A stretch of DNA of 64,000 nucleotides from Pseudomonas sp. LRP2-20 (GCF_024349685.1 NZ_AP025944.1:3664001-3728000); one strand, 5' to 3'. Counted from the first letter of the stretch, positions 26,548-37,354 are shown. Program-made: numbers and translations. Notes: a model not told the origin generated them from the letters alone.

Positions 26548-29500
26548 TCAAACCCGGACGCCCGCCGACCACTTCTCTTCGCGAGCAGCGTCCAACGCGA
26601 TCACTTCTTCTTCAAACTTCTGCCCGCCGTACAACGCGGTGTACTCCACTTGCACGACAATGTCGCTCAAGGTCGCCAGTACCTCGACCTGGTGCAAATG
26701 ACGCGGGAACTTAAGCATCCAGGTCGATACTGCGCCGGTGTATTCGAACGGTTCGTAACGGTCATCCGCGTCCACCCCCATAAACCGGCCGCGGTCCTGG
26801 TTCGCCCCCGACAGGCAGATCTGCTGCCCTCCACGCAAGCTCCTGCGGACATTGCGTCCGTCAGCTGGCTCCTCCTCCGTTGGTGAGGGCGCCAAGAATT
26901 TCACCCCTTCGATATCTGGCTTGATCAGCAACTGGCTGTCCAACTGGGTCAGGGTGGCGCGAATGTTCTGATAAGGCCCCAGCAAGGCAGGCATGCTCAC
27001 CGATATGCTGTGCAGTCGGCGCATGTACTGGCCTGGATAGTCCTTGTTGAAAAGGCTCTCCGACAAGGTGAAACGCAATTCGCCGGGCCCCTTCTCTCCC
27101 AGTTCACCAAGAACGCCATCCCAGTCGTCCAGGGGAGTGCCATCTCGTTTGCAAACCAGATTGCTTTCGAGCAAAGCATTCAGCGAAACCGTCTTGCTGA
27201 CTTGCAAGTGCCGCTCATTGCGCAATAGCGCTTCCGACTCCAGACGTATCAGCTCCAGGCGCAGCGCGGCGCCGGCATTCAATCCGTGTCGATCGGCCTG
27301 CCAGACAGGCGGGCGAATAACGCGACTGTCGTAGTTGCCTGTCTCGAACTGCCAACAGGCTTCGGCACTGTTGCAGAAGCTCGCGGCCACATCGAACAGC
27401 GTCGCGTACAGGGTTGCGGTTTGCGAGCGTAGCCAACGATACAGCGACACATTGGTTGACTTGTTCTGGTAGAACGCATAAAGCTGCTCAGTCTGTTCCA
27501 GCACTTTCTGGCTGTGCCGCAGTGAGCATTGCGCCGCCAAGGTGGCGTGTTGCTGGGCCTGGAGTTGTTTGTCGAGAACCTGCAACTCCTTGCCTGCCAA
27601 TTTGGCCTGAAGTTGATACTCTTCGCGACGCCGGCGATAACCTTCGGTTTCACGCATCAGCTCAGCCGCAATGGTCATGGCCGAACCCCCTGCATCCAAT
27701 AAGAAGCCGGCACCCATCAGGGGACCTGACGCAGGCTTGCCACCGCCACTGGACGTACCAAAGATAGTCGGTACCACTGATGCGAAGTGGGCGGCGGAGA
27801 TGGTTGAATTGGCCAGCGTCGACAGCGACCTGCCAATGCCGTGCACGATCTGAACGTTGATTTCACCTTGGGACATGTATTCTTCGTATAAACGCGAGTA
27901 ATGTTCCTGTCGCAGCATTACCGCTGCCTGTTGCGCCTCGAGCCCTTCCTGATTTTTGGTTTGCTGAGCAAGCAGCTGCTGCTGCACGGAGATGGTGTAA
28001 TTGGCAAGTTCCGCCGCCTGTTGAAACTGCATTACCTCTAGTCCGGTGCGTTCCTCAAGCTCCATGTAACTGCGCAGTTGATCGCCGAACTGAATCAGTG
28101 CAGCCACCACCTCGTTGGCCTTGGCAATCATGGTGCGCAGGCGATAAGGCGGTACGACGGTGCGGTAACCCAACAGGTGCGACAAGTTTGCATTTCCGCC
28201 CATGCGCGCCATCAGCAAATCCAATGGATTCAGCGCTGGAGCATAAAGCGGCACGTGCATCGGTGCTCCATCAATGGTGAGGAAATGCCGCAGGTTGTAG
28301 AAGCGCTCGTCCAGCAAGCGCCATACATCGAGCAGTTGTTGATTGAGCGGCAGACGGAAAGCCTGATGGGCTGCAACGCCCACCCATGGGAAAGTGGACA
28401 GTTGCTTCGGCAGGTTGGCGGGTACGATTTGGCCGGCATGCTGCAACAGCACGGGCGCCGCTGCACGGTCTCTCAATAGCTGCTGCGGGGTTTTAGGCCG
28501 CCAGGTGCTCATGGGCCTGGCATCTGGGGCATCCCCCATCAAATCGGCCGCCATGCGATAGAGCAACCAGGCATTGGCCAGGCTATCGCGGGTTTGCACG
28601 CGGTAAGACTGGTCCGCTTCGCAGATCAGCGTCTGGGCATACTGCATGAAAATGGCTTTGCGGTAATGCGAGGGGGCATGCAACGCAATCGTGTGCGGGT
28701 CGATCAACTGATGCTCAAGCCCCGACGACTGGGTATCGTCCTGAAGGATCCAGCCACAACTCCAATAATCAACGCTGGGGTATTCGGTACTCGTCTGGGT
28801 GCGGCCCGGATCGAAAATCAACTTCAACCAGCGCCGCGCCTCCTCGAAACGCTCCTCATCCTGCAAACGTGAAGCGATCAGATGAGGGACATGGAAAAAC
28901 AGTTCGCGCAGGTAAAGCCCATTGGCATCATGCCAGGTCATCAACGGATCGTCTGCCGCGCGCTGCCAGCCCCGGTATCCTCCTGTCGCCAGTGCCTTGA
29001 TGTATGCAGGTTCCTGCTGGTGCTGGGCGTCCCAGGCAAATACCGCGTGAAGTGATGCTTGGGCACGGTTGATCAGGTCCGCCACATGCTGGGAGTTCAA
29101 GCGAGCGACCAGTGGAGCGTTATCGCCACCGATGTCTTCGAAGACCAGAAACTCAGTGCCGCTGGATTGGCGTTCGATGTGAGGAACGTTGCCGAAGTCA
29201 GGGCCGGTCATGTTTGCCAATGACAACTTAAAGGTCGAACGCTTTTCACTGTTCTCGAAGCTGACCTCCAGCGTCTTGTCAACCTCGGAATCGAAGGGGT
29301 AAAAGATCCACGGCGTCACCGCATTGCCATTGGGCACTAAATCACCAAGCCATTTCTGAGAACCCACTGCCAACGTATGCTCTCGCAGAGGGCCGAAGCC
29401 AAACTCCCAAGTCAAATAGTTTTTCGCATTCGCCAGCGGTAACGTCTTACCGGCAAAACGCCACGTGAATCCCGCACCCAGCTGAATACTCACTGGACTG

Positions 29501-31110
29501 TATGTAATCAACTCAGCCATGTAAGGCGTCAGGTCCAGTTCTTTGACCGCTTCCCAGTATTCAAACTGGGCTAGCGAATAATTGTGGGCTTCCAGCTTTA
29601 CGACTTCTTTGCCCTTGTATAACAGCGCTATGGTAGAAGGAGGCTCTTTGGATTCAGCCACTACACAGAACTCGACACGCCCCCGGTGGTTGGTACGAAC
29701 CAGTGTACTCATCCACGAGGTCCCCCCCTCCTGCCATCGCACAACTTGCAGCAGCATATTTCGAATGGAAAACCCCCACGATATTTCGTGAGACACACCC
29801 CGTACTTGCAAACGATAACCCGCATTACCGTCGGCGGATACGAACTCTTCAACCAAGGCCTGCACGCTCATCAGCGGGTTATTGTCGGCGCCAGGGGTAA
29901 TGGCCTTCAGCGTCAGTTCACTGCTCGACAGACGCATCTGAAACTTCAAAAGATCGGTACTGCCTTCGAAATAGCGGAAAAGACGGTGCCTGGCCTGTTT
30001 TTGATTTTCCTTGCCATCGTCAACCTCGCGTTTCAGAACATCACGCAAGACGCTGAACTTTTCGTCATACTCAATCGCGCTGTTGACTTCCGTCGCTATA
30101 GCCACCGCTATCAGCAAGCGATCTTCACTGCCCCGCAGGCTGGCAATCGCCACTGCCAGCAGGCGAAATGGCTGCAGATCCGATTCGGCATCAGCCTTCA
30201 CCGGGAGGCGTTCGCTCCACAGCTGCTCCGGCATAGACCATTGATTATCAAGCCCGAAGTGTGCAACCTGCAGTTTTACCGGGCGTAGTTGTTCTTCGCT
30301 GTCTGACGCTAACGAGATCGGTTCGTCATAGGACAGCCAAACCACATGCAGCCGCCCGCAGAACATCACCAGCCGTGCCTGAAAGATATTGCTTGCAGGC
30401 AGGCTTATGGACTGCCATTCACTCCAGGCATCCGGTTGAATAAACGTGGACTGCTGGTCCAGACGCACCTTGATCTTTCGCCAATAATATTGCGCGGGCG
30501 ACGCCGCGTCCCGGCCCAACAGGTAATAATCAGAGTTGGCATAGGCGTAACCTGGAAAGTATTGACTATCCTGCTCGCCCGCCAAGGCATCCATATAGCC
30601 GGATATCACCTGGATACTGTTCTGATGTTCATAACCCTTCAGGTAAGCAAGCAAGGCGGCTTGTACGGAGCCGTCGCTAATCTTGCCTTGCCCCAGATCA
30701 TTCTCCAGGGTCTTGAACAGCTGAGTCTTGTCCAGCCTCAAGTCGGCACGAATATAATTTTCCGGATAGTCCTCGAGCATCTGGTAGGCCGCCCAGAGCG
30801 GGTAACTCGACATGGCCTGCCGCCAGAACGAAACCAATGCCGGGTCGAACTCACTTTCATAACCAGGCTCGATTCTATTAAATATCGAGTTGATGTAGGT
30901 CTGGGCGCAGGCCAGCGCTTCCGCCACACGCGAGGTGCTGACAGCAGCCGTATTTTGCGTGTCGGTCATCAAGAAACGGTCCAAATGATCAGGCGTCACC
31001 ATGTTCAAACCCGACGCGTGAAGTTTTTCTGGCATTACATGATGAATGACATATGCCGACAAGGCATTGCGCCGTTGCTCGAACAGCAAGTTACTGAGTT
31101 CCGTGTTCAT
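26548..31110 (-). CDS. Tc toxin subunit A, C-terminal half (TccB/TcaB/TcdA-like)
   Basis: A 1520-residue protein starting at ATG 31110 with GAGGG upstream. It corresponds to the C-terminal part of full-length TcA. The N-terminus (LSNLLFEQRRNALSAYVIHH) and YINSIFNRIEPGYESEFDPA match the ABC-toxin N-terminal region; a neuraminidase-like/beta region follows. A helical pore-forming region with a Gly-rich hydrophobic part lies near residues 1080-1240, and the TcB-binding domain ends in RYEPFEYTGAVSTWMLKFP and SDIVVQVEYTALYGG. Five copies normally form the bell-shaped pore and translocation channel. It follows the N-terminal half by 42 bases, so the two are co-expressed; splitting of TcA into two chains is known for TccA/TccB. 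Confidence 0.93.
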   Translation of the reverse strand: MNTELSNLLFEQRRNALSAYVIHHVMPEKLHASGLNMVTPDHLDRFLMTDTQNTAAVSTSRVAEALACAQTYINSIFNRIEPGYESEFDPALVSFWRQAMSSYPLWAAYQMLEDYPENYIRADLRLDKTQLFKTLENDLGQGKISDGSVQAALLAYLKGYEHQNSIQVISGYMDALAGEQDSQYFPGYAYANSDYYLLGRDAASPAQYYWRKIKVRLDQQSTFIQPDAWSEWQSISLPASNIFQARLVMFCGRLHVVWLSYDEPISLASDSEEQLRPVKLQVAHFGLDNQWSMPEQLWSERLPVKADAESDLQPFRLLAVAIASLRGSEDRLLIAVAIATEVNSAIEYDEKFSVLRDVLKREVDDGKENQKQARHRLFRYFEGSTDLLKFQMRLSSSELTLKAITPGADNNPLMSVQALVEEFVSADGNAGYRLQVRGVSHEISWGFSIRNMLLQVVRWQEGGTSWMSTLVRTNHRGRVEFCVVAESKEPPSTIALLYKGKEVVKLEAHNYSLAQFEYWEAVKELDLTPYMAELITYSPVSIQLGAGFTWRFAGKTLPLANAKNYLTWEFGFGPLREHTLAVGSQKWLGDLVPNGNAVTPWIFYPFDSEVDKTLEVSFENSEKRSTFKLSLANMTGPDFGNVPHIERQSSGTEFLVFEDIGGDNAPLVARLNSQHVADLINRAQASLHAVFAWDAQHQQEPAYIKALATGGYRGWQRAADDPLMTWHDANGLYLRELFFHVPHLIASRLQDEERFEEARRWLKLIFDPGRTQTSTEYPSVDYWSCGWILQDDTQSSGLEHQLIDPHTIALHAPSHYRKAIFMQYAQTLICEADQSYRVQTRDSLANAWLLYRMAADLMGDAPDARPMSTWRPKTPQQLLRDRAAAPVLLQHAGQIVPANLPKQLSTFPWVGVAAHQAFRLPLNQQLLDVWRLLDERFYNLRHFLTIDGAPMHVPLYAPALNPLDLLMARMGGNANLSHLLGYRTVVPPYRLRTMIAKANEVVAALIQFGDQLRSYMELEERTGLEVMQFQQAAELANYTISVQQQLLAQQTKNQEGLEAQQAAVMLRQEHYSRLYEEYMSQGEINVQIVHGIGRSLSTLANSTISAAHFASVVPTIFGTSSGGGKPASGPLMGAGFLLDAGGSAMTIAAELMRETEGYRRRREEYQLQAKLAGKELQVLDKQLQAQQHATLAAQCSLRHSQKVLEQTEQLYAFYQNKSTNVSLYRWLRSQTATLYATLFDVAASFCNSAEACWQFETGNYDSRVIRPPVWQADRHGLNAGAALRLELIRLESEALLRNERHLQVSKTVSLNALLESNLVCKRDGTPLDDWDGVLGELGEKGPGELRFTLSESLFNKDYPGQYMRRLHSISVSMPALLGPYQNIRATLTQLDSQLLIKPDIEGVKFLAPSPTEEEPADGRNVRRSLRGGQQICLSGANQDRGRFMGVDADDRYEPFEYTGAVSTWMLKFPRHLHQVEVLATLSDIVVQVEYTALYGGQKFEEEVIALDAAREEKWSAGVRV

Positions 31111-31152
31111 GACACCCTCGCAAACGAAACAGAAATCATGATCAAGACCGTA

Positions 31153-34100
31153 CTATCCTTGAGGCGCAGGGATCACTCGGATAGGAATTTTCACGGGTGC
31201 CCGAAGATTGCCATGCGAGATACCAAGCACTGCATCCACGCCATTCTTGTCTACAGGTTCCAGCCACTCCATCGCCTCACAGGTGATCGTCCAGCTAACT
31301 TCCCTCTCGCCCTTAAACTCGGTAGCTGTACCCAGCGTCGGTGTGAACTTCAGGCCCAAAGAGTGCGCGGACCGGCGCCCGAAATACAGGAGATTTGCCG
31401 GTTCGGCCAACAGCGGGTGGCCCTGGGCCAGGCGATACGTAAGGCAATAGTCGGCGCCAGATTGAACGATGATGATCGGATTTTGTGCCTCCTGGCCTTC
31501 GAATAGAATTTCGACCTCCAGTGGCGGTATGAAGACGATTGGATCGAACTTTTCCTGCAATTCATCCTTCGACGCGTTGACCGTTTGAGTTTGCGGTTTG
31601 CTGCTTCTGAGCAGATACCGTGAAATGCCATCAGGCCCAGTCGGAATCACCTCTGACTCCACGCTCTTTTCATCCACAGACCAGGTCACCGGATAACGAG
31701 CCACAGGTATGGCCGCCTCATCGGAGGTCATTACCTGTATTTCATATTCGGCGGCTTGGATACCATCAGCCTCTGGCCAGACAAGACTTTGCCGAGCGTT
31801 CGTGAACTTCGCATCCTTGAGCACCTGAATCTTAAGTGACTTGCTCACATATTCATCTGGCTTGTCTTCCTTCCTGACCAGCCTCACGTTGACCTCCACC
31901 TCGCCGCTCGTGGCGGTGAGCAGTGTGGCGTGCCCCAGACCTTTGTCATCGGTCACAGGGACGGCATCAATCAAATCAGCCCCCGTGCACTCCCATTCCA
32001 GCACTTGATCGGCAATGGGTTTGTCATTAAGCGACAGCACCGAAGCCATGACCTTGATCGGTTCACTCGCCACGGCCGAAGAAGCCAACGTAAAGGCGAA
32101 GATATAAGGCTGATCACGGAATGTGAGCGTTAAATAGGCCGGGCTCCCCCTGTCGTGGACGTATGCCCAGGTTACCTTGCCACTACCGGGGTCGAGGCTG
32201 CGCAACTTGATGGTGCTGTAACCCTCGAGGTCTGTCAGTGTCTCGCCAAAACTGTCGACGAAAACACCGTGCTCGGCGGTCCAGATGACCAAACGGTTGA
32301 CCGCCGGATTGTCATACCGGTCTACCAGCCGGGCACGTAAGGTATACGTCCCCTGATTGCCGGCGAGCACCCATTCGGGTGGTTCCGGATCCAGAGGCTT
32401 CATGGTCAAACTTCCCTCATCACAATCTATTTCAATGGGCTGAGCGGTGGCCTTGCTATCTAGCAGATAGTGCGCCGTGACATGGGCAACACCTAGCTCA
32501 TCACCGGCTTCCAGTTCAACTGACGCCTCGCCCTGCTCATCGGTGTAACTGAACTCAGCATGCAGAATGCCAAGGGTGGTTGACCAGTTCACCCTGATCC
32601 TCGGAACAGGCTCGTTATTCAGGTCCAGCAGTCTGAGGGTAATCTTGGTCATTTGTTTCGACTTGGCGACCAGCCTTGGGCTGGCAACCAGGCAGTGAGG
32701 GGACAAGCTCTGACGCAGCTCGCTGTCGTCACGCCGCTCTTGCGTACGCTCGTGATACAGACTGCTGAGCATCTGCTCGGCGGCATCTCGATAGCGCGAC
32801 ACATCATCATGCGAACTCAAGCGGCTGAGCTTCAACAGTGACGTCGCACTCAAGCCCGTTCTACTACTCATTTCTCGCGTCGCAACCAGCACGCACAGCT
32901 GGTCCAGGGAGCGTATGATCCCGTCATCAGGGGCGACCTTGGCGGCTACATCGAATACTTCGCGTACCCCCCACCCAAGCCACTCCGCGATTTTTTCGGC
33001 GGCCGCATCCCTGATCAGAGGGGCTTCCGTGTCTGACATATCGCCCACACCTTCGACCAGGGCGAAATAGGCCAGCAGTTGCTCCTCGGTTTGCCTGCCA
33101 GCGCGCAGGCAGTATGTATAACGCTCGAGATAGTAGAGCGTGTGCAGGGTCAGATCGGTCGAGACAACGCTGAATCGCGATTGTCGGGAACGCACCAGCA
33201 AGGAGGAAAACAACGCCGGGCTCAATGAGTAACGGTTTGCAACTTCGGCGCATCGCCGCAGGCGATGGATAAATGGCAGCACCGCTTTGATGGCTACGGA
33301 TTGCGCTTGCTCAGGGTCGAAAGTCGACGCCGTCTTTAACAGGCTATGCGCCTTCTCACCGGCCCAATAGATCAGTGAAATGACCACATCATTGTTCACA
33401 CGCAAAAACTGCGACAGGTGCTCCTGTGCTACACCCCATTGCTGCGTACGGATGCGCAGTACGACACTGAGGATCAGATCCCGGAGCCGACCGAACTCAT
33501 CCTCGGTCAGCTCAGGCAAGGCCGGCTCCTGTTTTTTCTCCGCAGGCGGCTCGGCGTCTTCTTCGACACCCATGAGCTGTTTGATGGCAACGGCGATTTC
33601 CCGTCGGGCAAAGTTCTCATACTGCTCGGTATCGAAATCTTCCTCGACGTTACCGGACTCAGTAATCAGGCCTTTTTCATCGACGATCTGGCTCAACTGC
33701 GAGTGCCAGTCCCCCACACGCAATGGCGTCACGCCAGCTTCGCTCAGCAAGAGATTGAAGTCCTGAAACGGTACAAGATTGCTCTTGATGCCGTAGAACA
33801 ACGCCGTGATGTCCTCTAGCACCACTTCGTTATTTTCCAGCGGTAGCACTTGCTGTACCAACCAGCTGATCGGCATGTTCTGGGCCTTGCACCATATGAC
33901 GCACTGGATGACGGCATGGATCACGCTGATGGTGTCTGCCTGTTCAAAGTGCTCGTACATAGCACTACGAGGCTTATCGACGAGCAGCAGGGCATAATGG
34001 CCTTGTGGTCTTAGGACCTCCAGCAACGAGAGAAGCTCAATGCTGGTGACCGACAGCAACTCCGCCAGCGCCGTCACCCGGTAGAAGGCACTGACCGTGG

Positions 34101-35838
34101 GTAAATCGCGGTGTAATCTTTGCGACCCTTGCCCCTGCGAAACCAGCCGTGCCAGATAACGGAATGTTTCAATGTCAATGCCCAGACCATTGCACAGTTG
34201 TTCCACCGTACGGTCGTCGGGCGCATCGTCCCGGCTCATGCTGAAAGCCTGGCCATCGAGTTTCAGGGGGGCCAGATTACCGCTGTTGAATATTCGGTCG
34301 AACTGGCTCTTGGTGGTGCCAACGGCGAAAACCGACAGGTTCCCCAGCAGCGCAGCGAACGTTTCGGCGGTACAGTCAAAGCGCGTACGCAGATCTTGGA
34401 AAAGGCCAATCGCTCTCATCGTGTTGGGCGTCAACGTCAGCACTTGAAGGGCGGACAAGCGACCGATAATACTGAAAGCGTGGTGTTCGGCATCGATGGC
34501 GGCACAGACCAATTGATCGGTCTCGGCGTAAGTCAACTGCAGGTTTGCAGCCAGTCGTACCAGACGGTTAACACGATCACAGCGGTCTTCATTCAAATGC
34601 AGGAATATATGCTTTCCGGGGGTTTTGGCGTCGCCGGCCACTGCAACGGGTTGGTCATATCCACTGTTGATGAAGCGTGCGCCAAAATGAGCGGGTGATA
34701 CTTCAGTGTCGCCCTCGGATACACCGCCGGAGGGGGCCGGTGCATTCAACGAACGAACAGGTGCATGCGCCCCGAGGCCGAACAGCGATTCCATTTCAAG
34801 ACGGTCAATTTGCAATGCTTGGCAAAAGCTCAGCACGTTCAGCAGGTCATGGTGGCCATCGACCCCGAAGTTGGTCTTGAAGAACTGCTCACTGTCATCA
34901 ACGGCACGCTGGTGCTTCTGCTCGGCAGTCACTGCTGGCAGCGCCAGCAGCTTGCGGCTGCGGGGATCGAAACGAATACCACCCGTACCGCTACTGCCAA
35001 AATAAGCAGGTTCGATCAACAGTGCGCGCAAGGCAGGCCCCAACTCCGAGTCCTGCTGCAAGGCGACATCAGACCAGGAGGAATGCGCCCCCGGCTGTAT
35101 AAAATAAGGCGCCCGCACATCGGAGAGGCGCGTCATGTCGCTGAACTTCACTTGGTTGAACGCAAAGACCGTCTTTATCTGCTGCCAGTACTCTTCGTAG
35201 GGAAACGTCCGCATGGGATAACGCACGTGGAGCAGCTTGTCATCCACACTGACATCAAGCGGGTCGTGTTCCTCGATCAAGCGTTCCAGTACGTCTATGA
35301 CCACTTCGATCTGCAGCAGCACGCGGTTCATGGCGTCCTCATCGAGGCGCATGGCGTAGAGGTCGGGTCGGCGTGTTCTCAAAGACACGCTCTTGTCAGG
35401 ATCGCCTCGACATTCGAGATGGTCTCGAATGAAATACAAGAGATCCATAAGGTAAGCGACAGGCGAGGTGGTGGCATCTATCGCTTCAGGGTACGTATAC
35501 GTACCCCAGGGTGGATAGAACAAGTGCTCGAATGTCGGCCCGGCACAGATATCCAACAGCCCCTTGAGTTCATCGGCGGCACGCCTGGCAAGCCCACTGG
35601 TGCGCTGCTCGCGGAATGCCCGCATCATGGCCGCCATGGCAACATCCAGGCGTCCCTTCAACTGTCCTGCCTGCTTCAAGCTCAGTCCAGGCACTGCGCT
35701 CACCAACTCTCTAGCGGACTTTTGCTGAAGGCTGTCGATCGTCGTTGACGCAAGCGAGTCGATACTGACGCTGAACTGGATGGCCGGCTCTGTTTGCAGA
35801 ATTTCGCTCAGCAGCCTTCCAACGTGATCTTCAGCCAT
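31153..35838 (-). CDS. Tc toxin subunit A, N-terminal half (TccA/VRP1-like) with Ig-like tail
   Basis: A 1561-residue protein. ATG 35838 is preferred (AGGTG about 7 bases upstream); an in-frame GTG three codons earlier has no site. Residues 1 to about 1050 are the helical VRP1-type TcA N-terminal shell (FEHLFYPPWGTYTYPEAIDA, SPVAYLMDLLYFIRDHLE, PDLYAMRLDEDAMNRVL). From about 1060 to the end there are at least four Ig-like units, recognisable by recurring VxWxxxxG and TDxxG patterns (RIRVNWSTTLGILHAEF, TDEQGEASVELEAGD; NRLVIWTAEHGVF; QVLEWECTGAD, TDDKGLGHATLL; YPVTWSVDEKSVESEV). TccA-type proteins usually end near 1000 residues, so the tail is an addition. It probably increases adhesion or receptor range. 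First gene of the tc set. Confidence 0.92.
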   Translation of the reverse strand: MAEDHVGRLLSEILQTEPAIQFSVSIDSLASTTIDSLQQKSARELVSAVPGLSLKQAGQLKGRLDVAMAAMMRAFREQRTSGLARRAADELKGLLDICAGPTFEHLFYPPWGTYTYPEAIDATTSPVAYLMDLLYFIRDHLECRGDPDKSVSLRTRRPDLYAMRLDEDAMNRVLLQIEVVIDVLERLIEEHDPLDVSVDDKLLHVRYPMRTFPYEEYWQQIKTVFAFNQVKFSDMTRLSDVRAPYFIQPGAHSSWSDVALQQDSELGPALRALLIEPAYFGSSGTGGIRFDPRSRKLLALPAVTAEQKHQRAVDDSEQFFKTNFGVDGHHDLLNVLSFCQALQIDRLEMESLFGLGAHAPVRSLNAPAPSGGVSEGDTEVSPAHFGARFINSGYDQPVAVAGDAKTPGKHIFLHLNEDRCDRVNRLVRLAANLQLTYAETDQLVCAAIDAEHHAFSIIGRLSALQVLTLTPNTMRAIGLFQDLRTRFDCTAETFAALLGNLSVFAVGTTKSQFDRIFNSGNLAPLKLDGQAFSMSRDDAPDDRTVEQLCNGLGIDIETFRYLARLVSQGQGSQRLHRDLPTVSAFYRVTALAELLSVTSIELLSLLEVLRPQGHYALLLVDKPRSAMYEHFEQADTISVIHAVIQCVIWCKAQNMPISWLVQQVLPLENNEVVLEDITALFYGIKSNLVPFQDFNLLLSEAGVTPLRVGDWHSQLSQIVDEKGLITESGNVEEDFDTEQYENFARREIAVAIKQLMGVEEDAEPPAEKKQEPALPELTEDEFGRLRDLILSVVLRIRTQQWGVAQEHLSQFLRVNNDVVISLIYWAGEKAHSLLKTASTFDPEQAQSVAIKAVLPFIHRLRRCAEVANRYSLSPALFSSLLVRSRQSRFSVVSTDLTLHTLYYLERYTYCLRAGRQTEEQLLAYFALVEGVGDMSDTEAPLIRDAAAEKIAEWLGWGVREVFDVAAKVAPDDGIIRSLDQLCVLVATREMSSRTGLSATSLLKLSRLSSHDDVSRYRDAAEQMLSSLYHERTQERRDDSELRQSLSPHCLVASPRLVAKSKQMTKITLRLLDLNNEPVPRIRVNWSTTLGILHAEFSYTDEQGEASVELEAGDELGVAHVTAHYLLDSKATAQPIEIDCDEGSLTMKPLDPEPPEWVLAGNQGTYTLRARLVDRYDNPAVNRLVIWTAEHGVFVDSFGETLTDLEGYSTIKLRSLDPGSGKVTWAYVHDRGSPAYLTLTFRDQPYIFAFTLASSAVASEPIKVMASVLSLNDKPIADQVLEWECTGADLIDAVPVTDDKGLGHATLLTATSGEVEVNVRLVRKEDKPDEYVSKSLKIQVLKDAKFTNARQSLVWPEADGIQAAEYEIQVMTSDEAAIPVARYPVTWSVDEKSVESEVIPTGPDGISRYLLRSSKPQTQTVNASKDELQEKFDPIVFIPPLEVEILFEGQEAQNPIIIVQSGADYCLTYRLAQGHPLLAEPANLLYFGRRSAHSLGLKFTPTLGTATEFKGEREVSWTITCEAMEWLEPVDKNGVDAVLGISHGNLRAPVKIPIRVIPAPQG

Positions 35839-36250
35839 GTCCGACACCTATAGTTAGCCGCCCCACGCCATTAACGGTGGAGCTCAGTCAGGCCCAGACT
35901 AGCCTTGCTTGTCGAAGCCTGAAACTGACAGAACTGATAGGTGACGATCCTCAATTCATGGATTAAAAGGGCTGTTCTACTTGGGTATTTGCTACCCTCA
36001 CTGCCCGGGCAGGGAACGATCCATCAACCGCAGCTTCAGCAAGGAAAATACCCCGGTCTGCAGGCCGGTGACGAAGAGTTGACCAATAAGGCGGCGGCGC
36101 AACCATCGGTTTGTGGGAAAGCAGGGCTCGCCTGAGCAAGGGGCCTATGCGCGGCAGCCCTTAACCCGATGTGGACCGCCTGCCAATGGGCCTGACAGGG
36201 CCTTGGCCGCGCATAGCGGCCCCGACAATTTCAAGCCAAACAGATGCCTT
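35839..36250. other. Intergenic region upstream of the tc locus
   Basis: This 412-base region holds the promoter side of the tc genes; I could not find a convincing -35/-10 pair. A plus-strand frame of 64 codons (35941-36135) has no ribosome site or recognisable sequence and is not called. The left-facing EamA gene ends at its right border. Confidence 0.4.
36140..36223. repeat. Interrupted inverted repeat
   Basis: GGGGCCTATGCGCGG (36140-36154) and CCGCGCATAGCGGCCCC (36207-36223) are complementary except for a 2-base bulge, and are separated by 52 bases. It lies just beyond the stop of the EamA transporter gene and could end its transcript or be a REP-like pair. Confidence 0.5.
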
Positions 36251-37129
36251 TCACTTCTTGCGCTGCATCCAGGCCGCACCCAAGCCGCTCAGGCAGATGA
36301 TGGCGATGCCCAACAGGCTGGCGCTGTCGGGTACCTGGCGGTAGATCAGTAGCCCCAACAACCCGGCAAACACGATCTGGCAGTAGCTGAACGGTGCCAG
36401 CAGCGCGGGCGCGGCATGGCGGAAGGCCTGGGTCAGCAGCAGGTGCGCACTCATGCCGAATCCGCCCAGGGCCAGCATCAGCAGCGCATGGTCCCAGCGC
36501 GGTACTTCCCAGAAAAACGGCACCAGTGCACTCATCACCAGGGTGTTGCACAGCCCGGCGTAGAAGTTGCTGGTGGTCGGGCTGTCGTAAGCCGCGAGGA
36601 TGCGCGTGAGCAGCTGGTAGAAACAGAAGCCCAGCGCCGAACCGAACGGGTACAGGATGGCCGGGGTGAACATCGCGCCACCGGGGTGCACCACCACCAG
36701 CACACCGATGAAGCCCAGTACCACCGCCACCCACTGCCCAGCTGTCACCCGCTCCTTGAGCAACGGCGCCGACAGCGCAGTGACCAGCACCGGCGCGAGG
36801 AAGTTGACCGAGGTCGCCTCGGCCAGCGGCAGGTACTGCAGGCCGGTGGTGAATAGCAGGCTGGTGCTCAGCAGGCTCAGCGCGCGCAAGGTCTGCAGCA
36901 CCGGGCGACGGGTGCGCAGCACATTGAGGCCCGACTTGGGCAGGAAGATCCCGGCCATCAGCAGCGTGTGCACCACATAACGGGCCCACACCACCATGAC
37001 GATCGGGTACAGGCCACCGAGGAACTTGGACAAGGCATCGTGGCTGGCGAACAGGAACGTCGCCACCACCACCAGGGCGATGCCGCGCAGGGGTTGGTTG
37101 ACTCCGGACAGCGGTGTGCTGGAACTCAT
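36251..37129 (-). CDS. EamA-family (DMT superfamily) transporter
   Basis: A 292-residue inner-membrane protein with about ten hydrophobic helices in two repeated halves, the EamA fold. The first half has ALVVVATFLFASHDALSKFL and the typical end-of-domain LPLAEATSVNFLAPVLVTAL; the second half has LTQAFRHAAPALLAPFSYCQ. Members export amino acids, nucleotides or drugs; the substrate is unknown. Only a weak GAGAA precedes ATG 37129. It is divergent from the aldo-keto reductase. Confidence 0.88.
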   Translation of the reverse strand: MSSSTPLSGVNQPLRGIALVVVATFLFASHDALSKFLGGLYPIVMVVWARYVVHTLLMAGIFLPKSGLNVLRTRRPVLQTLRALSLLSTSLLFTTGLQYLPLAEATSVNFLAPVLVTALSAPLLKERVTAGQWVAVVLGFIGVLVVVHPGGAMFTPAILYPFGSALGFCFYQLLTRILAAYDSPTTSNFYAGLCNTLVMSALVPFFWEVPRWDHALLMLALGGFGMSAHLLLTQAFRHAAPALLAPFSYCQIVFAGLLGLLIYRQVPDSASLLGIAIICLSGLGAAWMQRKK

Positions 37130-37354
37130 GGCGTTCTCGACGGTGGCGCGGCTGCATGCTGCGCCAGGGGAAGGTGCGACAGCACGGATTCTAGAAGAGA
37201 TACGACGACTTGAGGAAGATCATTTCCGCGCTTTGCATGGGACCTATGCCATTCCGTTCGCTGATCGACCACTTTCCACCCCCGCTGCATGGTCCGTGCC
37301 CGGCAAAACGCGCACCATCGGTGACGGACCCTCGACCACGAACAAGGAGTTTTC

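Noticed and set aside
35941..36135. 64-codon plus-strand frame upstream of the tc genes
   Set aside because: No ribosome site, unremarkable sequence, and it runs into an inverted repeat.
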